A stretch of 19,996 nt of DNA from contig CAYXXN010000034.1 of assembly GCA_964469055.1 (NCBI GenBank), positions 1 through 19,996 of the forward strand, given 5' to 3'. Positions 1-7,609 of this stretch are shown in pieces; positions within the stretch are counted from its first letter, which is position 1, and every line of letters begins with the position of its first letter. The notes beneath the pieces were generated by a model. It saw only the letters and a program-made list of their open reading frames with translations, was not told where the DNA came from and did no database searches. The translations under genes and the position numbers were made by a program. This stretch comes from CAYXXN01 sp964469055. GTDB lineage: Bacteria; Acidobacteriota; Thermoanaerobaculia; Multivoradales; JAHEKO01.

Positions 1-1
1 C

Positions 2-1549
2 GACGCTCACAGTGGCGAGCTGCTCGCCTTCCGCGACACCAACCACTACGGCAGCTCCCGCCGGGTGCTGGGCGGCGTCTACCCGATCAGCAACGACCAA
101 ATCCCGCCGGACGGCATCGAGGTCGCCGGCTATCCGATGCCCTTCGCCGACGTGAACGACGGCAGCGGAGTCGTCTTCGCCGACAGCGGCGGCAACGTCA
201 GCGGCGTGTCGGGCACCATCACGACCGAGCTCGAAGGCCAGTTCGTGCGGATGAGCGACGAGTGCGGCGCGATCAACGAGTCGAGCGCCGGCGACATCGA
301 CCTCGGCATCAGCGGCGGTGACGACTGCACGATCCCGCCGGGACATTCCGCGGGCGACACCCACTCGTCGCGCTCGGGCTTCTACGAGCTCAACCGCGTC
401 AAGGAGCTGGCCCGCGGGCAACTGCCGGCCAACGGATGGCTCCAGGGGCAACTCCTCGCCAATATGAACATCAACTCGATCTGCAACGCCTTCTGGGACG
501 GTTTCTCGGTCAACTTCTTCCGCTCCGGCGGCGGCTGCGGGAACACCGGAGAGATCGCCGGCGTCTTCGACCACGAGTGGGGCCACGGCATGGACGACAA
601 CGACGCCGTCCCCTCGATCTCCAATCCCGGCGAGGGGATCGCCGACCTCTACGCGGCCCTGCGCCTATCCACCTCCTGCATCGGGCGCGGCTTCTTCCAG
701 GGCGGCGTGCTCTGCGGCGGTTACGGCGACCCGTGCACGGCGGCCTCCGGCTGCACCGGCATCCGCGACATCGACTGGGCGAATCACGTGTCGGGCCAGC
801 CGCACGACGTCGACTGGGCGCAGGCCAACTGCGGCGGCACCCCCCACTGCACGGGCCACCTCAACTCCGAGTCGGCCTGGGACCTCTTCACGCGCGACCT
901 GCCCTCGACCTACGGCTTCGAACCCAACCGGGCGCTCGAGATCACGACCCGCGTGACCTTCATCGGCGCCGGCAACGTGGGGACCTGGTTCGTCACCAGC
1001 GGCAACTGCGAGAACACCACCGGCTGCGGCTGCGGCGCGTCCTCGGGCTACCTCCAGTACCTGGCGGCCGACGACGACAACGGCAACACCGCCGACGGCA
1101 CGCCGCACATGAACGCCCTCTTCGACGCCTTCGATCGCCACCAGATCCACTGCACGACGCCGACGGTCCAGGACAGCGGCTGCGCCGGGCGGCCCACGGT
1201 CGCCCCCGTGGTGTCGGCGAGTCCCGGCGTCACCACCGTCACCCTGTCCTGGGACGCCGTGCCGGACGCCACGCGCTACAAGATCTACCGCACCGACGGC
1301 GAGTTCCAGTGCGACTTCGGCAAGATCCTAGTCGGCGAGGTCCCGGCCGCCGAGGGGAATCTGTCGTTCCAGGACGGCGGGCTCCAGACCGGCCGCGACT
1401 ATTCCTACATCGTCGCCGGCTTCCCGACCAGCAACTCCTGCATGGGCCCGGCCAGCGACTGCACGACGATTCAACCGGGCGCGCTCTTCGCCGATGGCTT
1501 CGAGAGCGGCGACACGACGGCCTGGGACGAAATCAAATTCGCGAACTGA
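2..1549 (+). CDS. Secreted zinc metalloprotease, gluzincin (M36/M4-like), with Fn3-like domain; 5' truncated
   Basis: The reading frame is open from the window edge, so the N-terminus (signal peptide and propeptide) is missing; 515 codons are visible. The first visible residues, DAHSGELLAFRDTN, resemble the end of an FTP/PepSY-type propeptide as in M4 and M36 proteases. The zinc site is HEWGH at nt 572-586, followed about 16 residues later by GEGIADLY, whose Glu is the likely third ligand, as in M36 enzymes. The many Cys residues fit an extracellular, disulfide-bonded protein. A DDDNGNTADGTPHMN segment (about nt 1070-1114) is typical of this protease type. About nt 1200-1420 encodes an Fn3-like beta-sandwich (VTLSWDAVPDATRYKIYR). 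The protein ends in FADGFESGDTTAW, a tail I recall from other secreted proteins of related bacteria. The family assignment is solid at the gluzincin level; M36 against another clan MA family is less certain. Confidence 0.85.
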   Translation, partial: DAHSGELLAFRDTNHYGSSRRVLGGVYPISNDQIPPDGIEVAGYPMPFADVNDGSGVVFADSGGNVSGVSGTITTELEGQFVRMSDECGAINESSAGDIDLGISGGDDCTIPPGHSAGDTHSSRSGFYELNRVKELARGQLPANGWLQGQLLANMNINSICNAFWDGFSVNFFRSGGGCGNTGEIAGVFDHEWGHGMDDNDAVPSISNPGEGIADLYAALRLSTSCIGRGFFQGGVLCGGYGDPCTAASGCTGIRDIDWANHVSGQPHDVDWAQANCGGTPHCTGHLNSESAWDLFTRDLPSTYGFEPNRALEITTRVTFIGAGNVGTWFVTSGNCENTTGCGCGASSGYLQYLAADDDNGNTADGTPHMNALFDAFDRHQIHCTTPTVQDSGCAGRPTVAPVVSASPGVTTVTLSWDAVPDATRYKIYRTDGEFQCDFGKILVGEVPAAEGNLSFQDGGLQTGRDYSYIVAGFPTSNSCMGPASDCTTIQPGALFADGFESGDTTAWDEIKFAN

Positions 1550-1569
1550 ACCGGGCCCGATGAGTTCTC

Positions 1570-1605
1570 GAACGGCCGCGCTCCTGCGCGGCCGTTCGTT
1601 TTGTT
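1570..1605 (+). terminator. Rho-independent terminator of the metalloprotease gene
   Basis: A perfect 12-bp stem (1570-1581 with 1586-1597) closes a TCCT tetraloop and is followed by the T-rich run GTTTTGTT. It begins 20 nt after the protease stop codon. The stem is partly symmetric, but the T-run lies only on the plus side, so it acts on the protease transcript. Its T-run abuts the probable -10 box of the next gene. Confidence 0.85.
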
Positions 1606-1610
1606 AGAGT
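1605..1610 (+). promoter_or_regulatory. Probable -10 box (TAGAGT) for the cytidylyltransferase gene
   Basis: TAGAGT lies 11 nt before the ATG at 1622. The upstream -35 region is occupied by the terminator hairpin and shows no TTGACA-like hexamer. The short distance implies a leaderless or nearly leaderless transcript. Similar TAGA(A/G)T boxes precede three other genes in the window. Confidence 0.4.
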
Positions 1611-1621
1611 GCCGCCTCCCG

Positions 1622-2443
1622 ATGGCCCCAGCTCGCACTCCGAAGGAGCGGATGCCGGTCGTCATCCTGTGCGGCGGCCAGGGGACGCGGCTGCGCGAGG
1701 AGACCGAGTACCGGCCCAAGCCGATGGTCGAGATCGGCGGCCAGCCGATCCTCTGGCACATCATGAAGCTCTACGGCTACCACGGGCTCAAGCGCTTCCT
1801 CCTCTGCCTCGGCTACCGCGGCTGGATGATCAAACAGTACTTCCTGCGCCATCAGGAGATGATGCGCGACTTCACGGTGGCCATGGACGGCAACGCGGCG
1901 CCCGTCTTCCACAACCGGACCGGTGAGGAGGATTGGCTGGTGACCTGCGCCGAGACGGGGGAGCTGTCCGGCACCGGGGCACGGCTGTGGCGGGTGCGCA
2001 AGTACCTCGAGACCGCCGACACCTTCTGCTTCACCTACGGCGACGCGGTGGGCAACGTCGACATCGGCGCGCTCCTCGACTTCCACCACGCCCAGGGCCG
2101 CATCGCGACCGTCACCGGCGTTCACCCCACCTCGCGCTACGGCGAGATGAAGGTGGAGGACGGCCGGGCTCTCGAGTTCAACGAGAAACCGACGGTGGCC
2201 GAGGGAGTGGTCTCCGGCGGCTTTTTCGTCTTCAACCGCGGGGTCTTCGACTACCTCGACGACGATCCCGCGCTGCTTCTGGAGATCGACCCGCTGCGCC
2301 GCCTCGCCCGAGACGGCGAGCTCTCCGTCTACCTCCACGACGGGCACTGGGACCCCATGGACACCTACCGGGACTACCTCCACCTGAACGAGCTGTGGAA
2401 GAAGGGCGCCCCGTGGAAGGTGTGGACCGACCCGGCGGGTTGA
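1622..2443 (+). CDS. rfbF: Glucose-1-phosphate cytidylyltransferase (RfbF/DdhA family)
   Basis: Makes CDP-glucose from CTP and glucose-1-phosphate, the first step to CDP-linked 3,6-dideoxyhexoses and related sugars of O-antigen or other glycans. The nucleotidyltransferase signature GGQGTRLREET is followed by RPKPMVEIGGQPILWHIMK, almost the family consensus. FTYGDAVGNVDI (metal/nucleotide site), SGGFFVFN, and the C-terminal WDPMDTYRD and KKGAPWKVW also match the 256-260 residue family. I chose ATG 1622 (273 aa) because a TAGAGT box lies 11 nt upstream; ATG 1652 (263 aa) is closer to the usual N-terminus and has GGAG before it, but at only 3 nt. A TTG at 1601 lies inside the terminator and is unlikely. 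The usual partner, CDP-glucose 4,6-dehydratase (rfbG), is not adjacent: the next gene is convergent and ends 2 nt away. Confidence 0.92.
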   Translation: MAPARTPKERMPVVILCGGQGTRLREETEYRPKPMVEIGGQPILWHIMKLYGYHGLKRFLLCLGYRGWMIKQYFLRHQEMMRDFTVAMDGNAAPVFHNRTGEEDWLVTCAETGELSGTGARLWRVRKYLETADTFCFTYGDAVGNVDIGALLDFHHAQGRIATVTGVHPTSRYGEMKVEDGRALEFNEKPTVAEGVVSGGFFVFNRGVFDYLDDDPALLLEIDPLRRLARDGELSVYLHDGHWDPMDTYRDYLHLNELWKKGAPWKVWTDPAG

Positions 2444-2445
2444 GG

Positions 2446-2958
2446 TCAGTTCCCGCTCCCCTCGAGCGGCCAACTGAACACGGCGACGAGCGAGTTCGAG
2501 CCGGGATTGACGTCGGACAGGCTGGCGTTCGACAGGTGATAGAAGAGGGCGCCCAGCCGCTGGCCGCCGGCGAGCTCCCAGGCGAGCTCGAGGCCCGAGC
2601 GGAACTCGAGCGTCTGACCCAGGTCCTTGCCCTCGCCGCGCTCGTAAGCGACGACGGCGAACGACGGCACCAGGCGCCAAGGGCTCGCGCCGAGGGCGAC
2701 GGTGCGCCGCAGCCCGAGGTGACCCCAGATCCCCTCGTCTTCGTTGGTCGCGACACCGGCGCTGAGGCCCAGGCCCAACGGAAGGCGGTTGCGCCAGCGC
2801 AGCTCGAGCCCGGCCTCGGCGATCGCCTCGCCGCCGGTGTCGAAGGCGCCGGCGGAGACGGCGAGGGCCGTCGGCTCGTCGAGGGCGGTTGCCGGCGCCG
2901 TCGTCGTCGACAGCTCGAGTAGGACAAAGGCGCAGAGGGCTGCGGCCGGGACGCGCAT
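2446..2958 (-). CDS. PagL-like acyloxyacyl hydrolase / lipid A 3-O-deacylase family, outer membrane
   Basis: A 170-residue protein with a cleavable signal peptide (about residues 1-26, MRVPAAALCAFVLLELS through an ALD-type site) and alternating beta-strand character. This fits the small eight-stranded outer-membrane barrel of the PagL family, which removes the 3-position acyl chain from lipid A. The diagnostic FYHLSNASLSDVNPGSNSL lies at residues 139-157. His141 and Ser143 match the PagL catalytic His and Ser. The third catalytic residue, Glu in Pseudomonas PagL, aligns with Asn155 here, so activity is not assured. The gene stands alone, convergent with rfbF (2-nt gap) and divergent from the GH38 gene (71 nt). 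Family placement rests on the HxSNA motif plus size and signal peptide; the true substrate could be another acylated envelope lipid. Confidence 0.75.
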   Translation of the reverse strand: MRVPAAALCAFVLLELSTTTAPATALDEPTALAVSAGAFDTGGEAIAEAGLELRWRNRLPLGLGLSAGVATNEDEGIWGHLGLRRTVALGASPWRLVPSFAVVAYERGEGKDLGQTLEFRSGLELAWELAGGQRLGALFYHLSNASLSDVNPGSNSLVAVFSWPLEGSGN

Positions 2959-2967
2959 GGTCGCGGG

Positions 2968-2973
2968 ATTCTA
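2968..2973 (-). promoter_or_regulatory. Probable -10 box (TAGAAT) for the PagL-like gene
   Basis: On the minus strand TAGAAT ends 9 nt before the ATG at 2958. No convincing -35 is present 16-18 nt upstream. It mirrors the identical box of the divergent GH38 gene in the same 71-nt spacer, and implies a leaderless or very short 5' leader. Confidence 0.4.
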
Positions 2974-3014
2974 GCCTCGCCGTGGGACTCGCCGCCGGGC
3001 TGCCGTCCGGCCGC

Positions 3015-3020
3015 TAGAAT
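3015..3020 (+). promoter_or_regulatory. Probable -10 box (TAGAAT) for the GH38 gene
   Basis: TAGAAT lies 9 nt before the TTG at 3030. The TAG of this box is also the in-frame stop that limits the GH38 frame upstream, which makes TTG 3030 the first possible start. No ribosome binding site fits in the 9 nt, which supports a leaderless start. Confidence 0.4.
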
Positions 3021-3029
3021 CCGCCCACC

Positions 3030-6000
3030 TTGCAGCCGTCCGTCGTCCCGCCCGACCGCGTCCTCTACGTGGTGGCCACGGTCCACCTCGACACCCAGTG
3101 GCGTTGGACGGTCCAGGACACGATCCGCGAATACCTGCCGGCGACGCTCGAAGGCAACTTCGCCCACCTCGAGCGCCATCCCTGGTTCGTCGTCAGCTTC
3201 GAGGGCGCCTTCCGCTACCGGCTGATCGAGGTGTACTACCCGGAGCAGTTCCAGCGGCTCTCCGAGTGGGTGCGACAGGGTCGCTGGCGCCCCGCGGGCG
3301 GCATGCTGGACGCTCCGGACGTCAATCTCCCCTCACCCGAGTCGCTCCTGCGCCACATCCTCTACGGCCAGCGCTATTTCCGCGACCGCTTCGGCGTCGA
3401 GTCGAGCGACGTCTTCCTTCCCGACTGCTTCGGCTTCGGCTGGGCACTGCCGACGATCGCCGCTCACTGCGGCCTGCGCAGCTTCTCCTCGAGCAAGTTC
3501 GACAAGTGGATGGCGCCGGGGGAGGTCCCGTTCGAGCTCGGCTTATGGGAGGGTCCCGATGGCGCGGCGCTGGTCGCGGCCTTGCACCCCGAGGGCTACG
3601 GCGAGGGCCTCGGCGAGGATCTGTCGCGCGCCGAGCGTTTCGTCGAGCGCCTCGACGCGCTGTGGCGCGCGACCGGCGTCGCCGTCGGCCTGAAGTACGT
3701 CGGCCTCGGCGACCGCGGTGGCGCGCTCGACGCCGAGGCCATGCGCTGGCTCGAGCTGAGCCTCGCCGGCGGCGGGCCGATTCGCGTCCTCCTCGCCGGT
3801 CCCGAGCGGCTCGCCCGCGACCTGCCCCAGCGGCAGGCGGCCAGCCTCCCACGCCACCGCGGCGAGCTGCTCCTGCCCACCCATGGCACCGGCTGCTGGA
3901 CCTCGCAAGTCGCCGCCAAGCGCTGGAACCGGCGCTGCGAGCGGCTGGCCGACGCCGCCGAGCGCGCCGCCGTCGCCGCGCACTGGCTCGGGGCGCTGCC
4001 CTACCCGACCGCAGCCTTGCGCGCGGCCTGGGAGCGCTTCCTCTGGCATCAGATGCACGACGACCTGACCGGCACCAGCATCCCGGAGGCCTATCGCTTC
4101 ACCTGGAACGATCAGCTCCTGGCGCTCAATGCGTTCGGCTCGTTGTTGACCGACGCCGTGGCCGGCGTCGCCTCCGGTCTCGACACCGCCGGCGGCGGCG
4201 TGCCGGTCGTCGTCTTCAACCCGCTCGGTTGGCCTCGGCGCGAGGTCCTCGAGGTTTCCGCGGCCACGTCGAACGCCCGGTTGCGGGTCCTCACTCCCGA
4301 AGGCGTCGAGCAGGCGGTCCAGGTCCTGGGGCGGGACGGCGAGCGGGTGCGCCTCCTCTTCGTCGCCGAGCTGCCCGCGCACGGGTTCGGCGTGTACCGG
4401 ATCGTCGAGGGCGCGGCGGCCCTGCCGCCGAGCACGGTGTCGGGCGGCGTGAATTGGCTCGAGAACGACCGCTACCGGGTCGAGTTCGACACGGCGGGGA
4501 GGCCCACTCGGCTCCGCGACCGCGAGTTCGGCCGGGAACTCGTCGCGGGGCCCGTCGAGCTCCAACTCCTGCCGGACGAGTCGGCCCGCTGGCCCGCCTG
4601 GGAGATCCGCGGCGAAGACCTCCTGCCGGGCAAAGAACGGCCGCTCGACGGATCGGCCGAGATCCACCTGGCCGAGCCCGGCCCGCTCCGCGCCGTGCTC
4701 GAGGTGCGTCGGCGGGACAGCGACTCGAGCTTCGTGCAGCGCTTCGCGTTGACCGCCGGCGGCGAGTGGATGGAGATCGAGACGCGCGTGGACTGGCGAA
4801 CGCGCAGCGCGCTCCTCAAGCTCGCGTTCCCCCTTGCCGTCGCGGCCGATCAGGCGACCTACGATCTCGGCTGCGGCGCCGCCGAACGCGGCGTCAACTC
4901 CCCCGTCCGCTACGAAGTACCCGCCCAGCAGTGGGCGGACCTCTCGGACAGCGACGGCGGTGTCTCCGTCCTCTCCGCTTCGACCTACGGCTGGGACCGC
5001 CCGGCGCCGCATGTGCTGCGCTCGAGCCTCGTGCGCTCGCCGGCCGCGGGGCGCAAGTTTCGCCACCAGGCCGATCAGGACCACGGCGAGCACTCTTTCC
5101 GGCACGCCCTCCTGGGCCACGCCGGGGACTGGCGTGACGGCGGCACGGTGGCGGCGGCGGCGCGGTTCGAGCAGCCCACGCTCGCCTTTCTCGCGACACC
5201 GCACCCCGGGCCGCTCGGGCGTCGCTTCGCGCTTCTCGGCGTGGGGTCCGAGGCGGTGGCGGTGCGAGCGCTCAAGAAGGCCGAAGACGACGCGGCGCTG
5301 ATCGTCCGTCTGCAGGAGACTCGCGGCCGTACGGCGCGCGGCGTGCGCTTGGCTCTGCCCACCTCGTTCGTGGCGGCGCGCGTGACCGACGGGCGAGAGC
5401 GCCCGCACCTCGAGGTGCCACCCCGCGACGGCGACCTCCAACTGGACTTCCTGCCCTTCGAGCTGCGCACGCTGGCGCTGACTCCCGAGCCGACGCGCCA
5501 TCCCCTCCCACCGCCTGTGGGCCGACCCCTGGCGCTCGCCTTCGACCGCCAGGCGACGAGCTTCCACGGCGACCGCCCCGTCGACTTCGATGGCCAGGGG
5601 CGCTCGTTCCCGGGCGAGCTGTGGCCCGCGACCGTCGAGGTGGGCGGCGTCGCGGCGCCCCTCGGCCCTGCCGCCCCGGGAACGGCGAACGCTCTCGCCT
5701 GCGCCGGCCAAGAGCTCGGCTGGGAAGAGCCGGCGGAGCGCCTGGTCCTGCTCGTCGCCTCCGTCGCCGGCGCCCGCGAGGTGGAGCTCACCCTCGCCAG
5801 CCGCCGCGAGCGGCTGCGCGTGCCGGACTGGACGGGTCCGATCGGCCGCTACAAGGGCTGGCAGGCGGGCCTCACGGGCCAACGCTGGGCGGCGCCCGAG
5901 ACCGGGTACCTCGAGCGCACGACGGTCGCCTGGATCGCCGGCCATCGCCACGACGGGCGCCTCCGTGACGAGCCCTACGAACAGGCTTACCTGTTCCGTC

Positions 6001-6128
6001 TCGAGCTCGACCTCGAGGCCGGCGACTGGAGCCTGCGTCTTCCGGACGATCCAGCGATCCGGCTGTTCGCCGCGGTCCTCTTGACGGAGTCGCATCCGCG
6101 GCTCACACCCGCCGGGCTCCTGTACTGA
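3030..6128 (+). CDS. Glycoside hydrolase family 38 alpha-mannosidase
   Basis: A 1032-residue retaining alpha-mannosidase. The N-terminal catalytic domain (about 10-270) carries HLDTQWRW (zinc ligands His19 and Asp21) and FLPDCFGFGWALP with Asp132 as probable nucleophile. GGMLDAPDVNLPSPESLLR (about 90-108) is a typical family segment. LWHQMHDDLTGTS (338-350) supplies the last zinc ligand, His343. Residues about 380-830 form the middle and C-terminal beta-sandwich domains, and the last 200 residues (GYLERTTVAWIAGHRHDG, LFRLELDL) form the extra C-terminal region of long bacterial GH38 proteins. There is no signal peptide, so the enzyme is probably cytoplasmic. The start is TTG 3030; an in-frame TAG at 3015 rules out an earlier one. 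An SLC13 transporter gene follows after 23 nt, suggesting co-transcription. Substrate unknown: mannosides, alpha-mannan fragments or mannosylglycerate-like compounds are possible. Confidence 0.92.
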   Translation: MQPSVVPPDRVLYVVATVHLDTQWRWTVQDTIREYLPATLEGNFAHLERHPWFVVSFEGAFRYRLIEVYYPEQFQRLSEWVRQGRWRPAGGMLDAPDVNLPSPESLLRHILYGQRYFRDRFGVESSDVFLPDCFGFGWALPTIAAHCGLRSFSSSKFDKWMAPGEVPFELGLWEGPDGAALVAALHPEGYGEGLGEDLSRAERFVERLDALWRATGVAVGLKYVGLGDRGGALDAEAMRWLELSLAGGGPIRVLLAGPERLARDLPQRQAASLPRHRGELLLPTHGTGCWTSQVAAKRWNRRCERLADAAERAAVAAHWLGALPYPTAALRAAWERFLWHQMHDDLTGTSIPEAYRFTWNDQLLALNAFGSLLTDAVAGVASGLDTAGGGVPVVVFNPLGWPRREVLEVSAATSNARLRVLTPEGVEQAVQVLGRDGERVRLLFVAELPAHGFGVYRIVEGAAALPPSTVSGGVNWLENDRYRVEFDTAGRPTRLRDREFGRELVAGPVELQLLPDESARWPAWEIRGEDLLPGKERPLDGSAEIHLAEPGPLRAVLEVRRRDSDSSFVQRFALTAGGEWMEIETRVDWRTRSALLKLAFPLAVAADQATYDLGCGAAERGVNSPVRYEVPAQQWADLSDSDGGVSVLSASTYGWDRPAPHVLRSSLVRSPAAGRKFRHQADQDHGEHSFRHALLGHAGDWRDGGTVAAAARFEQPTLAFLATPHPGPLGRRFALLGVGSEAVAVRALKKAEDDAALIVRLQETRGRTARGVRLALPTSFVAARVTDGRERPHLEVPPRDGDLQLDFLPFELRTLALTPEPTRHPLPPPVGRPLALAFDRQATSFHGDRPVDFDGQGRSFPGELWPATVEVGGVAAPLGPAAPGTANALACAGQELGWEEPAERLVLLVASVAGAREVELTLASRRERLRVPDWTGPIGRYKGWQAGLTGQRWAAPETGYLERTTVAWIAGHRHDGRLRDEPYEQAYLFRLELDLEAGDWSLRLPDDPAIRLFAAVLLTESHPRLTPAGLLY

Positions 6129-6151
6129 GGAAGCCTCCGGGACGACCTCCG

Positions 6152-7609
6152 GTGCGCCTCCCGCCTCGCCGGCTCGTCGGCCTGCTCCTCGGCCTCGCCG
6201 CCTTCGCCGCCCTGGCCTTCCTGGAGACGCCCCTCCAGCACACGGCAGACGGCCCGAGGCCGGCGCGCGCCGCCGGGGTCGTCGCCCTGATGGCGATCTG
6301 GTGGGTGACCGAGGCCCTGCCGATCCACTGGACGGCCTGCACGCCGCTCCTCGCCTTCCCTCTCCTGGGCGTCTTCGGCGAAGGTCTCGTCCCCGACCTG
6401 GCCCGCACGGCGTCGCCCTACGTCGATCCCTACATCTTCCTCTTCGCCGGGGGCATGGCGATCGCCGCCGCGATGCAGCAGTGGAACCTCCACCGGCGGG
6501 TCGCCTTGTCGGTGATGGCGCGGGTCGGGACGGCGCCGCCGCGGCTCCTGCTGGGCGTCCTCGCCGCCACCGCCTTCGTTTCGCTGTGGATCTCCAACAC
6601 CGCGACGGCGACCATGATGTTCCCCATCGGCCTGGCCCTGATCGCCCAGCTCGAGACCGAACACGGGCGGCGGCTCGCCCACTACGGCATGGCGATCATG
6701 CTGGCGATCGCCTACGGCGCCAACATCGGCGGGATCGGCACCAAGATCGGCACCGCGCCCAACCTGCAGTTCTCCGGGTTCCTCGAGCAGTTGGGTCGGT
6801 CGGTGAGCTTCGTCGAGTTCCTGACCGTCGGTTTCCCGTTCGTCCTCCTGCTGCTTCCCGTCGCCTGGTGGGCGCTGTGGCGGATCGGCCGCCGGGAGGG
6901 GCTGCGCGGCGAGCTGGGCCGGGAAGTGGTGGTCGAGGAGCTGCGCCGCCTCGGGCCGGTACGCCGCGGCGAGCGCATCGTGCTCGCCACCTTCCTGCTC
7001 GCGGCCGCCGCCTGGATCTGCGGACAGCCTTTCACGGCGGCCCTGCGAGAGCTCGACCCGCACCTCCGCTCGGCGCATTTCGAGGGCGGCGTGGCGATGC
7101 TCGCCGCGGCCGCGCTGCTCCTGTCGCGCTGCGAGGGCCAGCCGGTGCTCCGCCTGCGCTCGCTGCGCGTGGCGCCGTGGGAGACCCTGCTGCTCCTGGG
7201 CGGCGGCTTCGCCATGGCGGCCGGCGTGCAGGGGAGCGGGCTCTCCGACTGGGCCGCCGCCCAGCTCCTCGGCCTGCGCGCCCTGCCCTCCTTCACGCAG
7301 GTCCTCCTCGCCTCCACCGCGGCCGTGGCACTCTCCGCCTTCGCCTCCAACACCTCCACCATCGCCATCCTGCTCGTGGTCTTGAAGGACGCCGTCGCAC
7401 CGGAGCTTCTGCCCACCGCCCTCTTCGCCGCCACCATCGCCTGCTCCTGCGACTTCGCCCTGCCGGCCGGCACCCCACCCAACGCCATCGTCTTCGGCAG
7501 CGGCTACGTCCGCATCCCCGTCATGGCGCGAACCGGGGCCTTGCTCGATCTCCTGGCCGCCGCCCTCGCCGCCACCTGGTGCTGGCTGATCGTGCGCTGG
7601 GTGCTCTAA
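6152..7609 (+). CDS. SLC13/DASS family sodium-anion symporter
   Basis: A 485-residue integral membrane protein with about a dozen hydrophobic segments. It has the internal two-fold repeat of divalent anion:Na+ symporters, each half carrying an SNT signature: LWISNTATATMMFPIG (148-150) and AFASNTSTIAILLVV (399-401). The conserved PAGTPPNAIVFGSGYV near 438-453 is the DASS family signature, and GGGFAMAAGVQGSGLS (about 350-364) matches the second-half re-entrant loop. These proteins import di- or tricarboxylates, sulfate or similar anions; the sequence alone does not fix the substrate. The start is GTG 6152, without a good ribosome binding site, 23 nt after the GH38 stop, so translation probably depends on the upstream gene. 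Its TAA overlaps the TAG of the convergent glycosyltransferase in the tetranucleotide CTAA. Confidence 0.9.
   Translation: MRLPPRRLVGLLLGLAAFAALAFLETPLQHTADGPRPARAAGVVALMAIWWVTEALPIHWTACTPLLAFPLLGVFGEGLVPDLARTASPYVDPYIFLFAGGMAIAAAMQQWNLHRRVALSVMARVGTAPPRLLLGVLAATAFVSLWISNTATATMMFPIGLALIAQLETEHGRRLAHYGMAIMLAIAYGANIGGIGTKIGTAPNLQFSGFLEQLGRSVSFVEFLTVGFPFVLLLLPVAWWALWRIGRREGLRGELGREVVVEELRRLGPVRRGERIVLATFLLAAAAWICGQPFTAALRELDPHLRSAHFEGGVAMLAAAALLLSRCEGQPVLRLRSLRVAPWETLLLLGGGFAMAAGVQGSGLSDWAAAQLLGLRALPSFTQVLLASTAAVALSAFASNTSTIAILLVVLKDAVAPELLPTALFAATIACSCDFALPAGTPPNAIVFGSGYVRIPVMARTGALLDLLAAALAATWCWLIVRWVL

Noticed and set aside
3543..6095. 850-codon open frame on the minus strand opposite the GH38 gene
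   Set aside because: It mirrors the GH38 codon pattern in very GC-rich DNA. Its translation has biased, low-complexity composition and no family motifs, while the plus frame has complete GH38 signatures.
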